Assembly: GCA_024305405.1 (NCBI GenBank)
Contig: JAKNDB010000110.1
Location: forward strand, 1,364,001-1,428,000
Direction: 5' to 3'
Source: Dirofilaria immitis
Lineage: Eukaryota > Nematoda > Chromadorea > Rhabditida > Onchocercidae
DNA: 64,000 bases
Made by a program: the position numbers and the translations under genes. Numbering within the stretch: the stretch's first letter is position 1; the number at the start of each line of letters is the position of its first letter. Below, piece by piece: positions 33,068-46,685 of this stretch. A model generated the notes under the pieces. That model saw only the letters and a list, made by a program, of their open reading frames with translations. It ran no database searches and was not told where the DNA came from.

Positions 33068-36000
33068 ATGGCGGATACGATGTCATTTTATGATATTGGC
33101 GGGTACCGTGAAAATGTTCGACGTTATAAAGATGGTATTGAACAACTCACTGATGTCCAAACAATGATTAAGGTTTCTTTTTTTTATTCCCGTTGTTTAC
33201 ATTTTGTCATCAGATTTCGTGTTCTGATATTTCCTTTATGTCCATTTAACATGGTTATTTAATGTACAGTTATTAACATTCATTGTTGCTCTCTGTCCAA
33301 TTTATTTTGTTATTTTTATTTCATTGAAAGATTTTTATTTACATTTATTTGCTCCTTCATGTGCTCATTATAATATTTTATAGCCAATTCAAGTTTCAAA
33401 TTTAATCGAACATAAGTTTTGCGCCCAGTTATTTGAATTTACACTTTTCGTTTCATTCAGTTCATCCACGGCATAATTTTTTTTTGTGTTAAAGGTCATA
33501 TTAAAATGAAATGGAATAATCATACGAAATGGAATAATCAAAAATGGAATAAAATGAAATGGAATAATCAAAAATGGAATAATCATACGTAAAACTTGTA
33601 GCATCGCCTTAAAAATTTGATATGAACTTGAAATATATATTAGCTAGGAACGTTATAATGAGCATGTGGAAGAATAAACGAATGTTACTTTTTCATATAT
33701 CTCTAATTTCGAATTCCAGCTTAGCAGACGCTAATTTTGTATATTAATCTTATAAAAGTTCATTCTAGCTTCTTAAAGCTTCATGGGCTCAATGTCTTTC
33801 GCAATTAATCGTTCTTTCAGATAGAATATTAAGATACAGCAAGATAGTTTTAAACGTCACCATTCACTATTGAAATATAAATGTTCGTTAAAAGGATGTA
33901 TAATTATAAATCGGGATAAATATTCTTTTCTGCTTTCTTTCGTGTTCGATAGATTTTCATTGATTTCAGCTATCAGACAGGTGTTTATTTCAGGAAAGAA
34001 TGGATATTGAAACAAATTACAACAAATGCTTGCAAATTTATTACGATAAATGGTCCGATCATGTTGATGGATTAGCAAAATCCGCAATAAAGGCAGTCTG
34101 GAAGGATGTTCTGGAAGAAAGTATGGAATTGCAACGATTACATGCAAATGTCCGAGATCGGATATGTGATGAGGTTAATGTTAAGTTTATTAGGAAAATA
34201 AATGCATAATATTGAAATGAAATAGTTTTGCGCTTGATCACTAGTCGATCAAGTTGAGTTTGCTGGACCAAAGTCAGATGCATATTTTCAAGCATTAAAA
34301 AGATATTTTCAATAAAAGAAATTTTTGTAAAAAAATTTCTATAAATTCATAACTTTCTTTGCATGTTGTCAACTTTGATGCATCAAATTGAGCATGATTT
34401 TATTATTTTTCTTTTTCGAGCTTATTATATCAGTAACAATTAAACTTTACCATTTCACGTTTATCATTATCTCCTCATAGGAGACAGGTGCACGACTATT
34501 TCCAAATGAAATTGTTGTACCAAATCAAGCGATATATTTAAGCATCAAACAATACATGTAAATCTAGCTATCATAATCAGTATCTTTTCATATCAGATCC
34601 TGAAAACAGTTACGCTTTATCTAAAAGAGAATCATCACCCATCGGCATTTCGGGCATCGAAAGAAACACGTGAAATTGAAGATGATTTTGAGAGGGCACA
34701 GCGATCCTGGCGAAGACAATTTGAAAAAGTTGAAAAAGCTAAGAAAGCATATCACGGAGCAGCAAGATCAGAACGATCCGCTCAAGTACAGGTGAAAATT
34801 AAATTCTTGTTTTATATTTTGAAAGAAGGTCAACATAGCTTTGAATGGAAATATCAACATTTATGTCTGACTTTTTAAATTTGAAGATTGCGATTTAGGC
34901 AATTCATTTTCAGCTGAAGAATGCATGTGGTGATGCAGCACTTTCACCGGATATGCAGTCGAGATATCATGATCGTTATCAGAAATGTCAAGATGAGCTG
35001 ATGAAATCTGAAAAAACTTATCGTTCTACATTAGACGATTTGTACCTCTTGAAGAAGAACTACGTGTCACATATGAATGATGTGAGTTATATATACACCG
35101 GCATGCAGTGTGCAAGTGCTTATTTTTTCTCTTTCCTTATTTCTTTCCTACATATTATTTTTCTTTTTTGCACAAAATGGTATTTCCAAATTGACTTACA
35201 TTCTTTGCAAAGTTTTTTCGAAGATGGAAACGATATTGTTTTTCTGTCAAGATATCAATTATTTCTTTTAGGTTTTTGAAGCTTGTCAATTGAAAGAACT
35301 AAAACGTTTGAAATTTACTTTCGAGATGCTTTCCAATCTGCAAAAAGTCTGTTCGGATTTATCAACTGCTACAAAGTAATATTTTATTGAGTATCAGTTG
35401 ATTATCATTTCATCATAATAAATCAATAATGATTGGAGTATTGTAGATTAATAAGAAATTTTTGGTGTTTCGCCCATAGTTTTTTCTAATTTATGTTAAA
35501 CTAATAATTGATTATTAAACTTATGGTATTACGTGAATATTAGAGTTTGTACTAGTATGTAAGATTAGATAAATATGAAATATCATCATTCTTACAGGTT
35601 GAATCATTTGCATCGTAATTTGGAAAAAAAGCTTACCACGGATAATACTCGTTTCAGTAACGATTTGGAAAACTGGTCGAAAAAATATGGTCCTGAATGT
35701 GAGACTAAATGGCCAGTTTTTGAGGTGAGTTTACAGTAAAGCGGTTAATTATGCTCAAAATATATTTATTTCTTGGTAGTAGTATAGGTTTTTTTTCCGT
35801 TTAACTTCTGTTTACATCCTGAATACTTTGCAAATAATGATTTTAGCCATTCATACCGTCATTAAGTTCTATCACATCCCGGAAAAAGAAGAAGGATGGT
35901 GAAGTTGTTCTTATGAAACAAACATTCAAAGATGACGATGGTCATAGCAATTCAATCTATTCGACTCAGAGTTCAGTCTCACAAAATACTCAATTGACCT

Positions 36001-37016
36001 CGCCAAATACACCTATTAAAACATCCGTAATTATTAAAATTGACACATATCGTTTTAACACTGAAGCTTAGAAGTTGATGAATTTTCATGAAACAAATCT
36101 GTTATGTGCAACAAAGAATAGAAATGAAATGACATTTCTCAACGTCTTGCTAAGACTTGAGCTGGCCTTTTTCAATTTTATTCGAGGATTTTAATTTTGA
36201 AATTAAAGATTTGTGTTGTTGGGAAATCGCTGTAGACCGTGCTAATGGGACGTTATCAGAAAATAAAACGGAATCAACTATTACGCAAAATTGCAAGGAA
36301 CCAGCTTCATCAGTCTTGACTCATCTTCATTCTGACCAATCCTCACTGGTTATTCCTAACATGAATAATGCGAGCAGTAATCCCGATGAATCCTCACCTA
36401 GCGAGGATGCTAAGCCTTACACAGCAAAAGTGCTTCATGATTACGATGCTCAAGAGGATGATGAATTGTCTCTCAAGAAAGGTTTTTAAAACTTGTAACA
36501 GTGAATTAGTAATGATGAAATGATTTTTGTGCTACGTTTTCTTAGTTTTGTATGCTTTTTGAGTCATTTCTCAGAATAAGTTCATTTTTGTAAAGAGGAA
36601 GGATCAACTTTTAGAAGAAGCTTGATCATTTTTTGAACATAAGCATATATTTTATATCCTGTTATCTTGTTTTACTTTTTTTTTTCTCTCTCTCTCTCCT
36701 TCTTTTTCCCCTTTTCATTTACATTAAATTACACCAGTATATGCTTTTTTTGGAAAGTAGCGAAATAACCTTAATCATTTATTCTATCAATTGTTCATCA
36801 TATGGTATGTTTTCAAGTAATTAATATTATTTCATTTTATATTTATTTGGAGCTATTATTTATTTGGTCTAAAATAATTTTCTTGGCATGAAGTTTTGTC
36901 TTTATTTTCAGGTGAGAAAATCACTGTGATTAGTGGTCGGACCACTTAAACTGGAGTTTGGGGGTAAAGGATTCACGGACCGGTTTTTTCCAGCTTCATT
37001 CGTTGAAAAGCTATAG
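33068..37016 (+). CDS. Syndapin/PACSIN-family F-BAR plus SH3 protein, SH3 exon frameshifted
   Basis: Syndapins bind phosphoinositide-rich membrane through an F-BAR dimer and recruit dynamin and WASP-type proteins through a C-terminal SH3 domain, in endocytosis and recycling. Exons: 33068-33172 (MADTMSFYDIGGYRENVRR), 33994-34173, 34597-34791, 34914-35081, 35272-35375, 35598-35724, 35847-36026, about 36187-36481 and 36912-37016. The first six are phase-consistent and align along the F-BAR: DGIEQL, WSDHVDGLAKSA, DDFERAQRSWRRQFEKVEKA, QDELMKSEKTY, VFEACQLKELKRLKF, WSKKYGPECETKWPVFE. Then comes a Lys-rich, Ser/Thr-rich linker, and the SH3 start YTAKVLHDYDAQEDDELSL. In the last exon the raw frame hits TAA at 36947-36949. 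SH3 residues continue in a second frame (DHLNWSLGV, SRTG) and then a third (FFPASFVEKL, stop at 37014-37016), implying two one-base losses. The exon 7/8 join is also uncertain. The start follows an acceptor (TTTTTTTCAG) two bases upstream, which suggests trans-splicing or a 5'UTR intron. C. elegans counterpart: sdpn-1. Confidence 0.92.
33503..33589. repeat. TGGAATAATC-type short tandem repeat in PACSIN intron 1
   Basis: Five near-copies of AAATGGAATAA(TC) separated by CATACG, AAA or ATG spacers inside the intron after the first coding exon. On the opposite strand it encodes a spurious FHFIPFLIIPF-like frame. Confidence 0.85.
36912..37016 (+). other. SH3-domain last exon with two apparent single-base deletions
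   Basis: The exon opens correctly after TTTATTTTCAG and reads GEKITVISG, typical of the SH3 RT-loop/n-Src region. The in-frame reading then stops at TAA 36947-36949. Reading on one frame over from about 36938 gives DHLNWSLGVKDSRTG, with the conserved SH3 Trp. After the six-T run at 36984-36989 a further shift gives FFPASFVEKL then TAG, the canonical SH3 C-terminus. One missing base near the tcgg at 36937-36940 and one missing T in the T-run would restore a normal domain. Residue quality on both sides is high, so sequencing or assembly error is more likely than decay. Confidence 0.85.
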
Positions 37017-37554
37017 TGATGTACAGGAGAAAATATTTGATCTTTCGTTGCCATTTTAGGTAATTAATGGTAATAGTCGCTGTAATTTTTGAATTTTAAA
37101 TTCTGATTTTCTTCATGACCTCTTCTGCATGACAGCAAGTGTAAAAAGCAAAGTGCGCTAATATTTTTGCTACTTTGAATATCTGTTTGTGAAGGAATAC
37201 ATATTTGTTTTCATAAATATTGAGCTCTATAGGTTATTGTATCACGACTTTTCGTGCTCTATTTATTTATCTATTTTTATATCTAAAATGCTTCGGCATT
37301 TATATATCTTTATACCCAAAATGTTTCGGCGTTCTTATTACTTCTAATCAATATTTTATTTAGTTTATCGAGTATTAATTATTAAAGTAAAAAAATTTCG
37401 AAATTCACTTGTGGAGTAAATTACCATTGCAGCTTAAAAATTTTTCCGTTGAATAGTGAGATTTAAGTGATCAAATACCGCAGTTGCTGTGACTTTAATG
37501 GTTCGTTGATATCTAGAATGAACTTCAAGCCTCAAATTTTGATTGTGTAATCCT
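37017..37554. other. PACSIN 3' flank
   Basis: AT-rich with two imperfect copies of an AAATG(C/T)TTCGGC(A/G)TT motif near 37287-37335. No clear AATAAA was seen close to the stop. A short minus-strand open segment near 37060-37125 was too weak to call. Confidence 0.5.
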
Positions 37555-38479
37555 TCACGATAAACTTGTATGTGCCAGTTCTTGTAATCCTTTATCTTCA
37601 TCACTACCGAGAATAGAAACCTTACTTGAAAAAATGAATTAGCAGCTCAAGTGATCTGCTAATTCATTTTTAATCATAGAAAGACATATCTATCGTGATG
37701 ATATTGATACTAATTTACATTAAATGAAGCCTTCAACGGCGAGTTATGCCTAATCAAGTTAAAATATTATCAAACTTTATCAACTAGTTGTTTTTGGTTC
37801 ATTGTAACCCAAGCGGTAATTTCAGTCAGCTAAAAATCGTTCAGGATTAATGACGATGATGTTGATGTAAAGTAAAGAATCATGACTCGCGCTGTTGTAT
37901 CTTCCTCTAGTCATCATAATTGTTTCTGTTCACAATTAACCTAAAATATTTTATATGAAATCAATCAGTTTGACAATTGAATGTTAATTTTTAAATAAAA
38001 CTGTTTCATGCAATTCATTATTCATTCCTGAAATTTTAATGCTCCATTTGGTTGCCTTATGTTTTAACAAATATTCGTCCTTTTTTTTTGAAAATCAGTC
38101 AGTCCTTGCATTCAATTTCACTTGTAGTATAACTTCTCTATGCCTAAAGGAATACTGCTTAAATAAAATCTCTTAATATTGAATCAGTTTTTCATGAATT
38201 ACACAGAACCATTATTTATATTAACAGCACTACCTATGATATTCACAAAATAAATTTTTGATGATACATGTGAGACCCCTCCCGAAATCAAAAGGAATAA
38301 TTATTTGATCAACAAAATATTGATTATAACATTTGGTTAATAAACTTAATTGTTACTATTTACTAACGATTGTTTAATGAAGCCTACTGCTTATACAAAT
38401 GAAAATTTAATCAGTTGGGATAATAAAAATCTCGACGAATTACCTGTTGCTCAAATTTCGACATCGTCTTTTGTGGTAC
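37555..38479 (-). CDS. Candidate small coiled-coil-like gene, three exons (weak)
   Basis: Three minus-strand segments with usable splice sites share phase 0. They are 38479-38444 (contains MSKFEQQ, donor CAACAG|gtaatt), 37829-37776 (LTEITAWVTMNQKQLVDK, acceptor TTTTTAG, donor gtttga) and 37620-37555 (VSILGSDEDKGLQELAHTS..., ending TGA). Joined from the ATG they would give 46 residues with a heptad-like pattern resembling part of a spectrin-type helix. It could be a microprotein, a fragment of a larger gene, or chance. The first segment overlaps, antisense, the plus-strand candidate at 38377-38475, so at most one of those two is likely real there. I do not recognise a family. Confidence 0.28.
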
Positions 38480-38674
38480 CTTTGATTGAAAAACTTAGGA
38501 ATGTTTATATATTTCATCTAATTTTCTTCGCATTTTTTTCGTAATAATTTTTAGATGATAACATAGCAAGCACATTATCGTGTTTTTAACACATTACTAT
38601 AGCATGGTATGTTGAATTAACAATCTGCTGTTGCTACAGGAAATGTATGATTGGTGCCATAAATTAGCCGATCG
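38377..38674 (+). CDS. Candidate 5' exons of an unrecognised plus-strand gene (weak)
   Basis: The exon at 38377-38475 begins MKPTAYTNENLISWDNKN and ends GTG|gtacct in phase 0. The exon at 38640-38674 (acceptor TTGCTACAG, donor CG|gtaagt) reads EMYDWCHKLAD in phase 0 and leaves two bases. The composition (W, P, T, E, D) is unlike random AT-rich open frames, and the second exon is closed in the other two plus frames. No following exon was identified before the (CTA)n array, so the model is incomplete. It conflicts with an antisense candidate exon at 38444-38479. Confidence 0.25.
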
Positions 38675-38778
38675 GTAAGTGATAAATATGACTAGCTTAT
38701 AAGTAAGTAAGACAAATTTCTAATAAAATTATCAATATGAATGAATGAATAAATGTTGTGTAAAGTATCATGTAATTA

Positions 38779-38884
<106 letters not shown>

Positions 38885-39487
38885 GGTACTGCTGCTGATT
38901 CTGGTGATGCCGATGCTGTTACTACTGCTCTGTCATTAATTTCCAACTTTCTTACCAGCTCTTATCCATGCCATTTCCTTCATCGACAATTTTATCTGAA
39001 TGTTATCTATCATTTAACTGAGACATATTTATTCATTAGTCAAATATTTCTTTTTTTTCTACTACCATAAAGTTATTTTGAAAAAAAAAAATTTGAAGCT
39101 TTTCAATAATTGTACTATATATGAAGAAATTTAAGCTACATATTATACAAACAAAAATGAACATAGAAGTTTTGCTCCAATTTATAACGGATTAATTCGA
39201 TAATAGATGATAATGATGAATGATAATGATAATGATGAATGATGATGATGAATGATGATGATAATGACGATGATGATTAAGCGAAGGATTGATTTGGTAT
39301 AATAGGTTAGACGAAAGGTTTTGAGTTGTTATTCAGCTTGTCGTATTATTTCACTTAGAGGATACTGTTGATACGGGTGTCACCTGCTTCGAAATGGTTT
39401 TCCTTTTCTTTATTTCAAAAATATAACATGCGTATTTTTCTCATTCTTTCCTTCCTGTCCCTTTCAAACTTCGTTGCTTCAACATCT

Positions 39488-39783
<296 letters not shown>

Positions 39784-42700
39784 TCTGCATGGGATACTCT
39801 TGCTCTATATGCAATCGAAATTTAATTGAAGTCTCTTTCTCTTTCCTCTGTGCCAGTTTGTTTCTTTTTTTTTCAGTCTGTTGCGTAATTATTATGTAAG
39901 GGCTTAAAGAAATCGATCCATTCCATTTATTTTACGATTTTCTCAAGAATTGTCATATTAAATGACAACAATTAAATTATCAATTTATATTTTCATTTGT
40001 ATATACATATATAGCTATAATGGCTATAAGAATGACAATAATAAAAGATGAGATGTGTTTTATTTTTAATTTAAATTTAAAAAAGAATAGTTTAAATGTT
40101 TTTGAATTATTTTTGATAAAAAGAAAATATTAGTTATACTTCTTTTTATGTTCCAAATATATTTACATATATATTTCTATATCATAACAAATTGACTATA
40201 AGTTCAGTAATTTTTGATGTGTAATCAATCAATATACATCCTCCTTATGTTTCTTTCAATCCAAAAATCGAGTAAAATCATTTCAAATATTTATATGCTT
40301 TTCAGAATATGTATCATAATACAAGCACACATAACTCTGTCTGAAACAAATTTGCATTTCCTGTTGTAATTTTTATTCTGCTTGTTTTCCCGTTGATTTT
40401 GAAAGTGTTTGAAAAGTCTCATTTGGATTGCTTAAATACACAATCATGCCATTATTTATTAAAATTTTTTTTCAAGAAAGAATTTTTTCCTCTTTTCCCC
40501 ATTATTATGATAGCTTTTGTATCATTATTTATATCAAATGGGGTTATCGTAGGAAAGCAAAATGAACTTCAAAAAAATATGTTTCCGTCATGCATATATA
40601 TATTTTTGTTTCTTAAGATTTAAATTTAAAAATCACATTTATCGACAACACTTTCACCGAATTTGTTTTTGGTAATTCTTTCGAATCAAAAGGTGTATCG
40701 CCTAATTAAATTTCATTCAAAGTATTTTCTGACAGTTTGCATTTTCATCTTTTTTTCTCTACTTTTTTCCCTTCCGCAGATTTTGGATGCAATAATATAA
40801 CACTTGCTTTTTGTTTATTTCAGTCTTATGTCAACTTTGATTTTTTGATGTCTCAGTTTTTAGTATTATAATTTTTGTTTTTAAATCCAAATACTCTCAG
40901 TTATTTATTTTAGTTCTTCAATTTAAACAGTTTAAATCTCCGACTCTAAGATATTTTTTTGCAATAAAAATTTTTCATTTTCTTTTCCTTGCTTTCTTTT
41001 TGAAATTATTCTTTTCGCAATTGTTTTGAAAAACGAAATGGACAATTAAAAATATTCCTTTCGTAAATGAGTATTTATATATTGATTTGGTATTTAATTT
41101 CTGACATAAAAACATGAGAATAGTAAAATATGACAGCATTATTTCAAGGAAGAACGATTTCTTAATAATTATAATTATTTTTATTGTCAGTGTTTTATTA
41201 TTGCTACTATTAATATCTTTGTCATCATTATCGATTATCAATTATTATAGCGGAAGAGTAGAGAATATTGTGGAACTACGATTTCATTATATCAAGCAAT
41301 AGTTTAATCTAGAACTTAAAAGGTAACTAGGACGAGCACATATCATCATTATTATTGCTACATTTTCACACAAATACTACAACAATTATTACCAGCATCA
41401 ACAATGTTCATCATTATTTCCACGAGTCGTAGTTATTGTAGTCATTACTATTTATATTTGTCATTATTCCTTAATAATTCCATACCATTATCACTAATAT
41501 CATCATATAGGATAATTTTAGAATCTCTTATTATTGAACATAACCATATTTGTATCATTTGATAGCACTTTCATGACAAATTGCATCTTATTATCCTATA
41601 AAATTTCGATTTAAAAATTTCGTTTTGAAATAAAATTTGCATTTTGCACAGTGGAAATGGAGCTTTTATTTTACTGATTTCTGATGAAAGTTCTGATACA
41701 AATTTCTGAAAGCCTTTTCCTCCACTTTCCCTTCCTGTTCGCTTCTTTATGAAAATTTTGAGCCTTCGAATTTGTCGTTCTCTTTCTTTTCTCTATGCTT
41801 TGGCACATTTTAAAATGATTTATCTTTTCTCTCCATTTTCGTTTTGAATTTTAATTTCAAACTGGTCTTTCTTCTTTAAACTTTTTTGTCTTAGTCTTGT
41901 CTTTAGACTTCTTTCCATAAAATTTTATTTAAAAAAAAAGAAATTTCCTAATGAAATGTCCATTTCATATCACTGAAAATAAAAATATTTTCCTGAAAAA
42001 AAGTTAATGGTTGTTCAAACCCTTTTGAAAAGGCTCATAATTAGTTCAAATTCACAATCGATATTAGTTACTGACGATGATTTTCTGTTTCTCATTTTTC
42101 AAAAGGAAAAAAAAAAAAGAAGGAAAGACAGGACATTCATATTGGAAGAAGGCTTGATATTCGAAGTTATCGCACTTATAACGATTACAATTATCATCAT
42201 TACAGTTGTGAAATTACAACGAAATGGTAAAATGTTTAGTTAATTAGCATCCCTTGTTAGAATATATCGAAATAAACATGTTTAAAATTTATCGAATAAC
42301 ACTGGTTAGCGTAAGCTTTGGTCTATTGCGAAGTTTTCCAAATTTTGAATTTACGAAAAACAATACAGATTAACATTGCTTCTTTCAGTGATGGCACTTC
42401 TGCTTTGCTTTTAAACAATGCATTATCAGTCAAAATTTGAGTGACATATTTCGAGAATGGAAAGAAAACGATAGTTTAGCTTATATCACTTTTGCGTAAA
42501 GAAAATTTTATTTGTTAGAGCTTTGTGATTATAAAGCATGAATTCGTGAAAGTATATATGAACATCAAATTTCAATGAAAATAGAAATGTGTGAAATACG
42601 ATTTCTCACACATGGGGTTTCAGCGGACGTATACTGCAGCATATTACACTATGTTATGATATTTTAGTTATTTTTATCACCTGAGGTTATTTAATATTGA

Positions 42701-44952
42701 TGGATTCTATTTTTTTATTCTCAATATGAGTATGCGCTAATATACGCAAGTAAATATTCTTTTATAGTCGACATTCATTTATATTTAGGCTTAATTTAAG
42801 TTTTAAAAAACAAACTTATAATTAACGATATTGTTTAGCATATTATTTTTTGAGTAAATTTAAATCATGTTTTCTTTCTTAAACTATTTATAATTAAAAT
42901 TCAGAAGTTTCATTTTAGATATCTTAGAATTATTATCTTTTTTCATCAATTTGCAGAAATTTATGCTAACAATAATTACTACTGAGATATTAAAAGCTTG
43001 GACATACAAAGTTTAAATATTTTCATACCTTTACTAACTATATGAAGTTTAGAGAGTTGAATAGAAAAGCGTAAATACATGAAATGACTAAGCAGAGAAA
43101 CAATTTCTTCATTTTTTATGTCCTGCGCAATTCTTCAGTCAGTGAAAAAATGGAAAAAGATTTTATCGTCAACATTTCTGTCCTACTGCATTTTAAAATA
43201 ACAATTAAATTCAAGTCCAATTATTGAAAAAAAATAGCGAGAAAAATTAAATAGCTGCTAAAATTAAATGCTATCATTTGCTATCTAAATTTCAAGTTTC
43301 TATCATTTATGGCAATCAGAATTCACGAATAAGAAACAACCAGACGATGAAATTTGACATTAGTAAAAGAAATAGAAATCGTTTGAATGATCTAAATCAT
43401 TAAGTCAAAGATAAAAACATGATAAAAATGTTTAAATTTGATAAATTTAGGAGGTAGCGCGATTGAATTGTTGCAAAATTTTACAAATTTTCATTTGGAT
43501 ACTCTAATTTTTTTAACACACATATTATGGCGCTTTTTCATTTTATTAGTAAAAGAAATGCATAGAAGGAAGGGCGAAATCGATTAAGTGTGCGTTGGAA
43601 ATTCGAGACGCAAATGATTTCATATGACGTCGTTCGTTTTTTCAAATGTAAACAATCAAAATTTCCAGATCGTTGTGGTTATTAAATGCATTTCTTTGAA
43701 ACTGATTTGAAAATTTTGAACATATATTTTTGATGATAAAATTTTAATTTTAGTCATATAACGTAAAGTATTTTTTTCTTTTTTTTTTGCGCGCATTTAA
43801 CTATGTGACAGAAACTCGTTGACGTCGAATTTTTCATGTTTGAACAGATGCCAAAGGACGATTGAATCGTATGTTCATAATTCCATTATTTTGCATTTTG
43901 ACGATGATTTCTTTATTGCTTTTGCCTTCTTTTGGATTGTTCAAAATTTTATTGCTCTTTTTATTTTCCAATTTTTCTAAAAATAAATTAAAGTTTTTTT
44001 GCTTTTTATTTAGGCTGGAAGACAATAATAATTTCCAATACTGAATAGTAGAATGATGTTAAACAGAATGATAATTAAATTTTCGTTTTTGTTTTTATCA
44101 TTTAACAATTTATACATTCCTTAAATGAATCATATATATATATATATATATATATTTCCAGTATGTATTTCATTTACAATTACTGCATTACAATGCGCGA
44201 TTTACACAAAAAGAAGAAATTATTGCACTTTTTATTCGCATCATGTATATCATTTCAAAAATTCATTCCGATATAATCGTTACCAATGCTTCATATATTT
44301 TATATCCATGTAAAATATCGCGCTTAATTTCTATTTTAAATTAAACAACTAATCGTTTTTTGATAACAGAATGATTATCGAATTGATGAACAGTCGATTA
44401 TTCGTTTCAATTCTGATTCACCATGGTAGAACATTAGGAAATTTTGAAACTTAATAAAATAATAGTGCATATGTCTTAATCGACAAATTTTTTTCGATGA
44501 CCTTTTCCTCTTTTTCGTTTTTCCTTTTTGTTTTAAAATCAATAAATGAATGTAATGATGCTTGCTTATGCAACAGAGTAATATTTTAAATTAAAATTTA
44601 GAAAAATATAATCATCCTTATCAACATATCTGTATTAACATTTCCTCAAAAAGAAAAAGGTATAAACATGGCATTTTATCGTTATTAATTCTAATATTTT
44701 TATAAATTTTCCTTTGTCTTCAATAATTTGCCTATTTTATTCTTGTCACTATTATTTAATAGAATTGTAAGATCAGATAAAGTAGAATTAAGTAGGCCTG
44801 GATATTAAAACCTTTGCTTGTTATAATATCGGATAAGAGAGATGAAAGTTTAGCTCAGAAATTATTATAATAATGACAATTTTTGAATTATTAGGTTTCT
44901 TTTTGAATACAATTTAAATGTCTGTTTATGAAAATGTAAAAGAATTCTTACG

Positions 44953-45028
44953 CGCTTTTCAAAAAGAAAAAGATTACTTTAATAATTTCGCGCTTTTCAA
45001 AAAGAAAAAGATTACTTTAATAATTTCG
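44953..45028. repeat. Perfect 38-bp tandem duplication
   Basis: Two identical adjacent 38-bp units (starting cgcttttcaaaaag, ending aataatttcg) at 44953-44990 and 44991-45028. A recent duplication or an assembly artefact. Confidence 0.95.
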
Positions 45029-46685
45029 ATATAACTATCACAAAATAAAATAAGAAGAAATGAAAGGTTTTGTTGTTTAACTTAAAACTACTACCATAAT
45101 TTATCGACATCAGATCAAAATAAATTTCAATCTAACAAATAATTTCCGGAAAATCAAAAAATTTCAGCAAATATTTCGATCGCCCAATTTTTCTGAATAA
45201 ACAATTGATAAAATATATTCAAACTTCAAAATATTTCCGAAATTTCAATCGTACAAGAACTTTTTGATTGTCCTTCTCATCCGTCATCGAGGCCGAAAAT
45301 TAGCGCAATATCAATCCAACTACTCCAACTATTTACCATTTCCTTTTTCCTCTTACCTCTGCATTCATCTCATCTGTCTTATCAATGATTCTTGCTGATC
45401 GCTCCAATTTTATAGTTTCATTTTGTCATCCCACTATCACAGCATTATTTACTATATGTGTATGTGTATATATGAATGAATTAATGGTCTCATCAGATTG
45501 ATTAAATTTTTTTCTTTCTTAATAAAATTTCCATTTGCGATTTCATATTTCTGCAGATCGGAATATTTTACATTAAAAAATATCCTAATATCATTATAAC
45601 ACTTGAATAGCAAAACATGTAAAAACTAGAATGTAGGAAATATTGCCAAGGTTAGATATCTCGATAATATTATCAGTGAATAAATTGAATGGAATAATAT
45701 GAAACCTGATATCATTAGCCTCATTCCGAAAATCTATCGTATTCATTATGCGGAGTAATATTATATTAGATTATTCTATTATTCGTATATTCATCATACG
45801 ACACTAAAAACGATTAAGAAATAAAATCTTAATTTTAATTTTGCTTACTGTTATAGGATGCCTATTATGGATTATAAAAAGCCAAATTTCAGTTTAACTT
45901 CAATTTTAATTTTTATTTGATAATCTATAACATTTGCTATATGCTGTAGTGACATCATTAAAAATATCGTAACAGAAAAAATTTTGCAGATTTTTCTCGA
46001 TTGTTAAAATGAGTGTAGTAATATGACTATAATGCATCACGGGTGTTAATCATTTATAGAGCATGAAATGAGAATTAAAGAATTTAAAAAAATTAAAATA
46101 GGCTCAAGTTTGTTTTGTCTTCTATTTTTTTAGAGCTTAGTTTTTTTATATGTCATGAAAATAAAAGAAAAAAATAGATCTTGAAAATTAGTTGCAAATT
46201 ATAAGAAACGAGGTATAATTTTATTTTTAATCATCAATTATCAAATTTTGAGGGCAATATTACGAGAAAGAACACAATTTTTTCAGTACACCCATTTACT
46301 AATATATTAATGTTGGCTTCATTAAAAGAAAATTATTTCTAACTATTCTAAGAATATGTAATATGTGAAAGATATTTCAGGGTTTCGCGCTATACGATGG
46401 ATATTGTAACAAAAAAAGACGGATAAAATTGAATTTAAAATAATACTGATTCCATCAGATGTGTGTAGGAATAAACATCTTCCAAAATATACGACGATAA
46501 TTCATCCAATCCTTCAAATTTATTAGGAAATAGGATGAGATATTAGAACATATCCAATATTGTACATCCGGAATAGATATCCAGAAACAATATTTCCTGG
46601 CCCGTCAATTTTCTATCACATCAATATTACTACAAGTACTATTTTTCTAGCAAATTTTCGATTAAACATTTGGAAAGATTAAACT

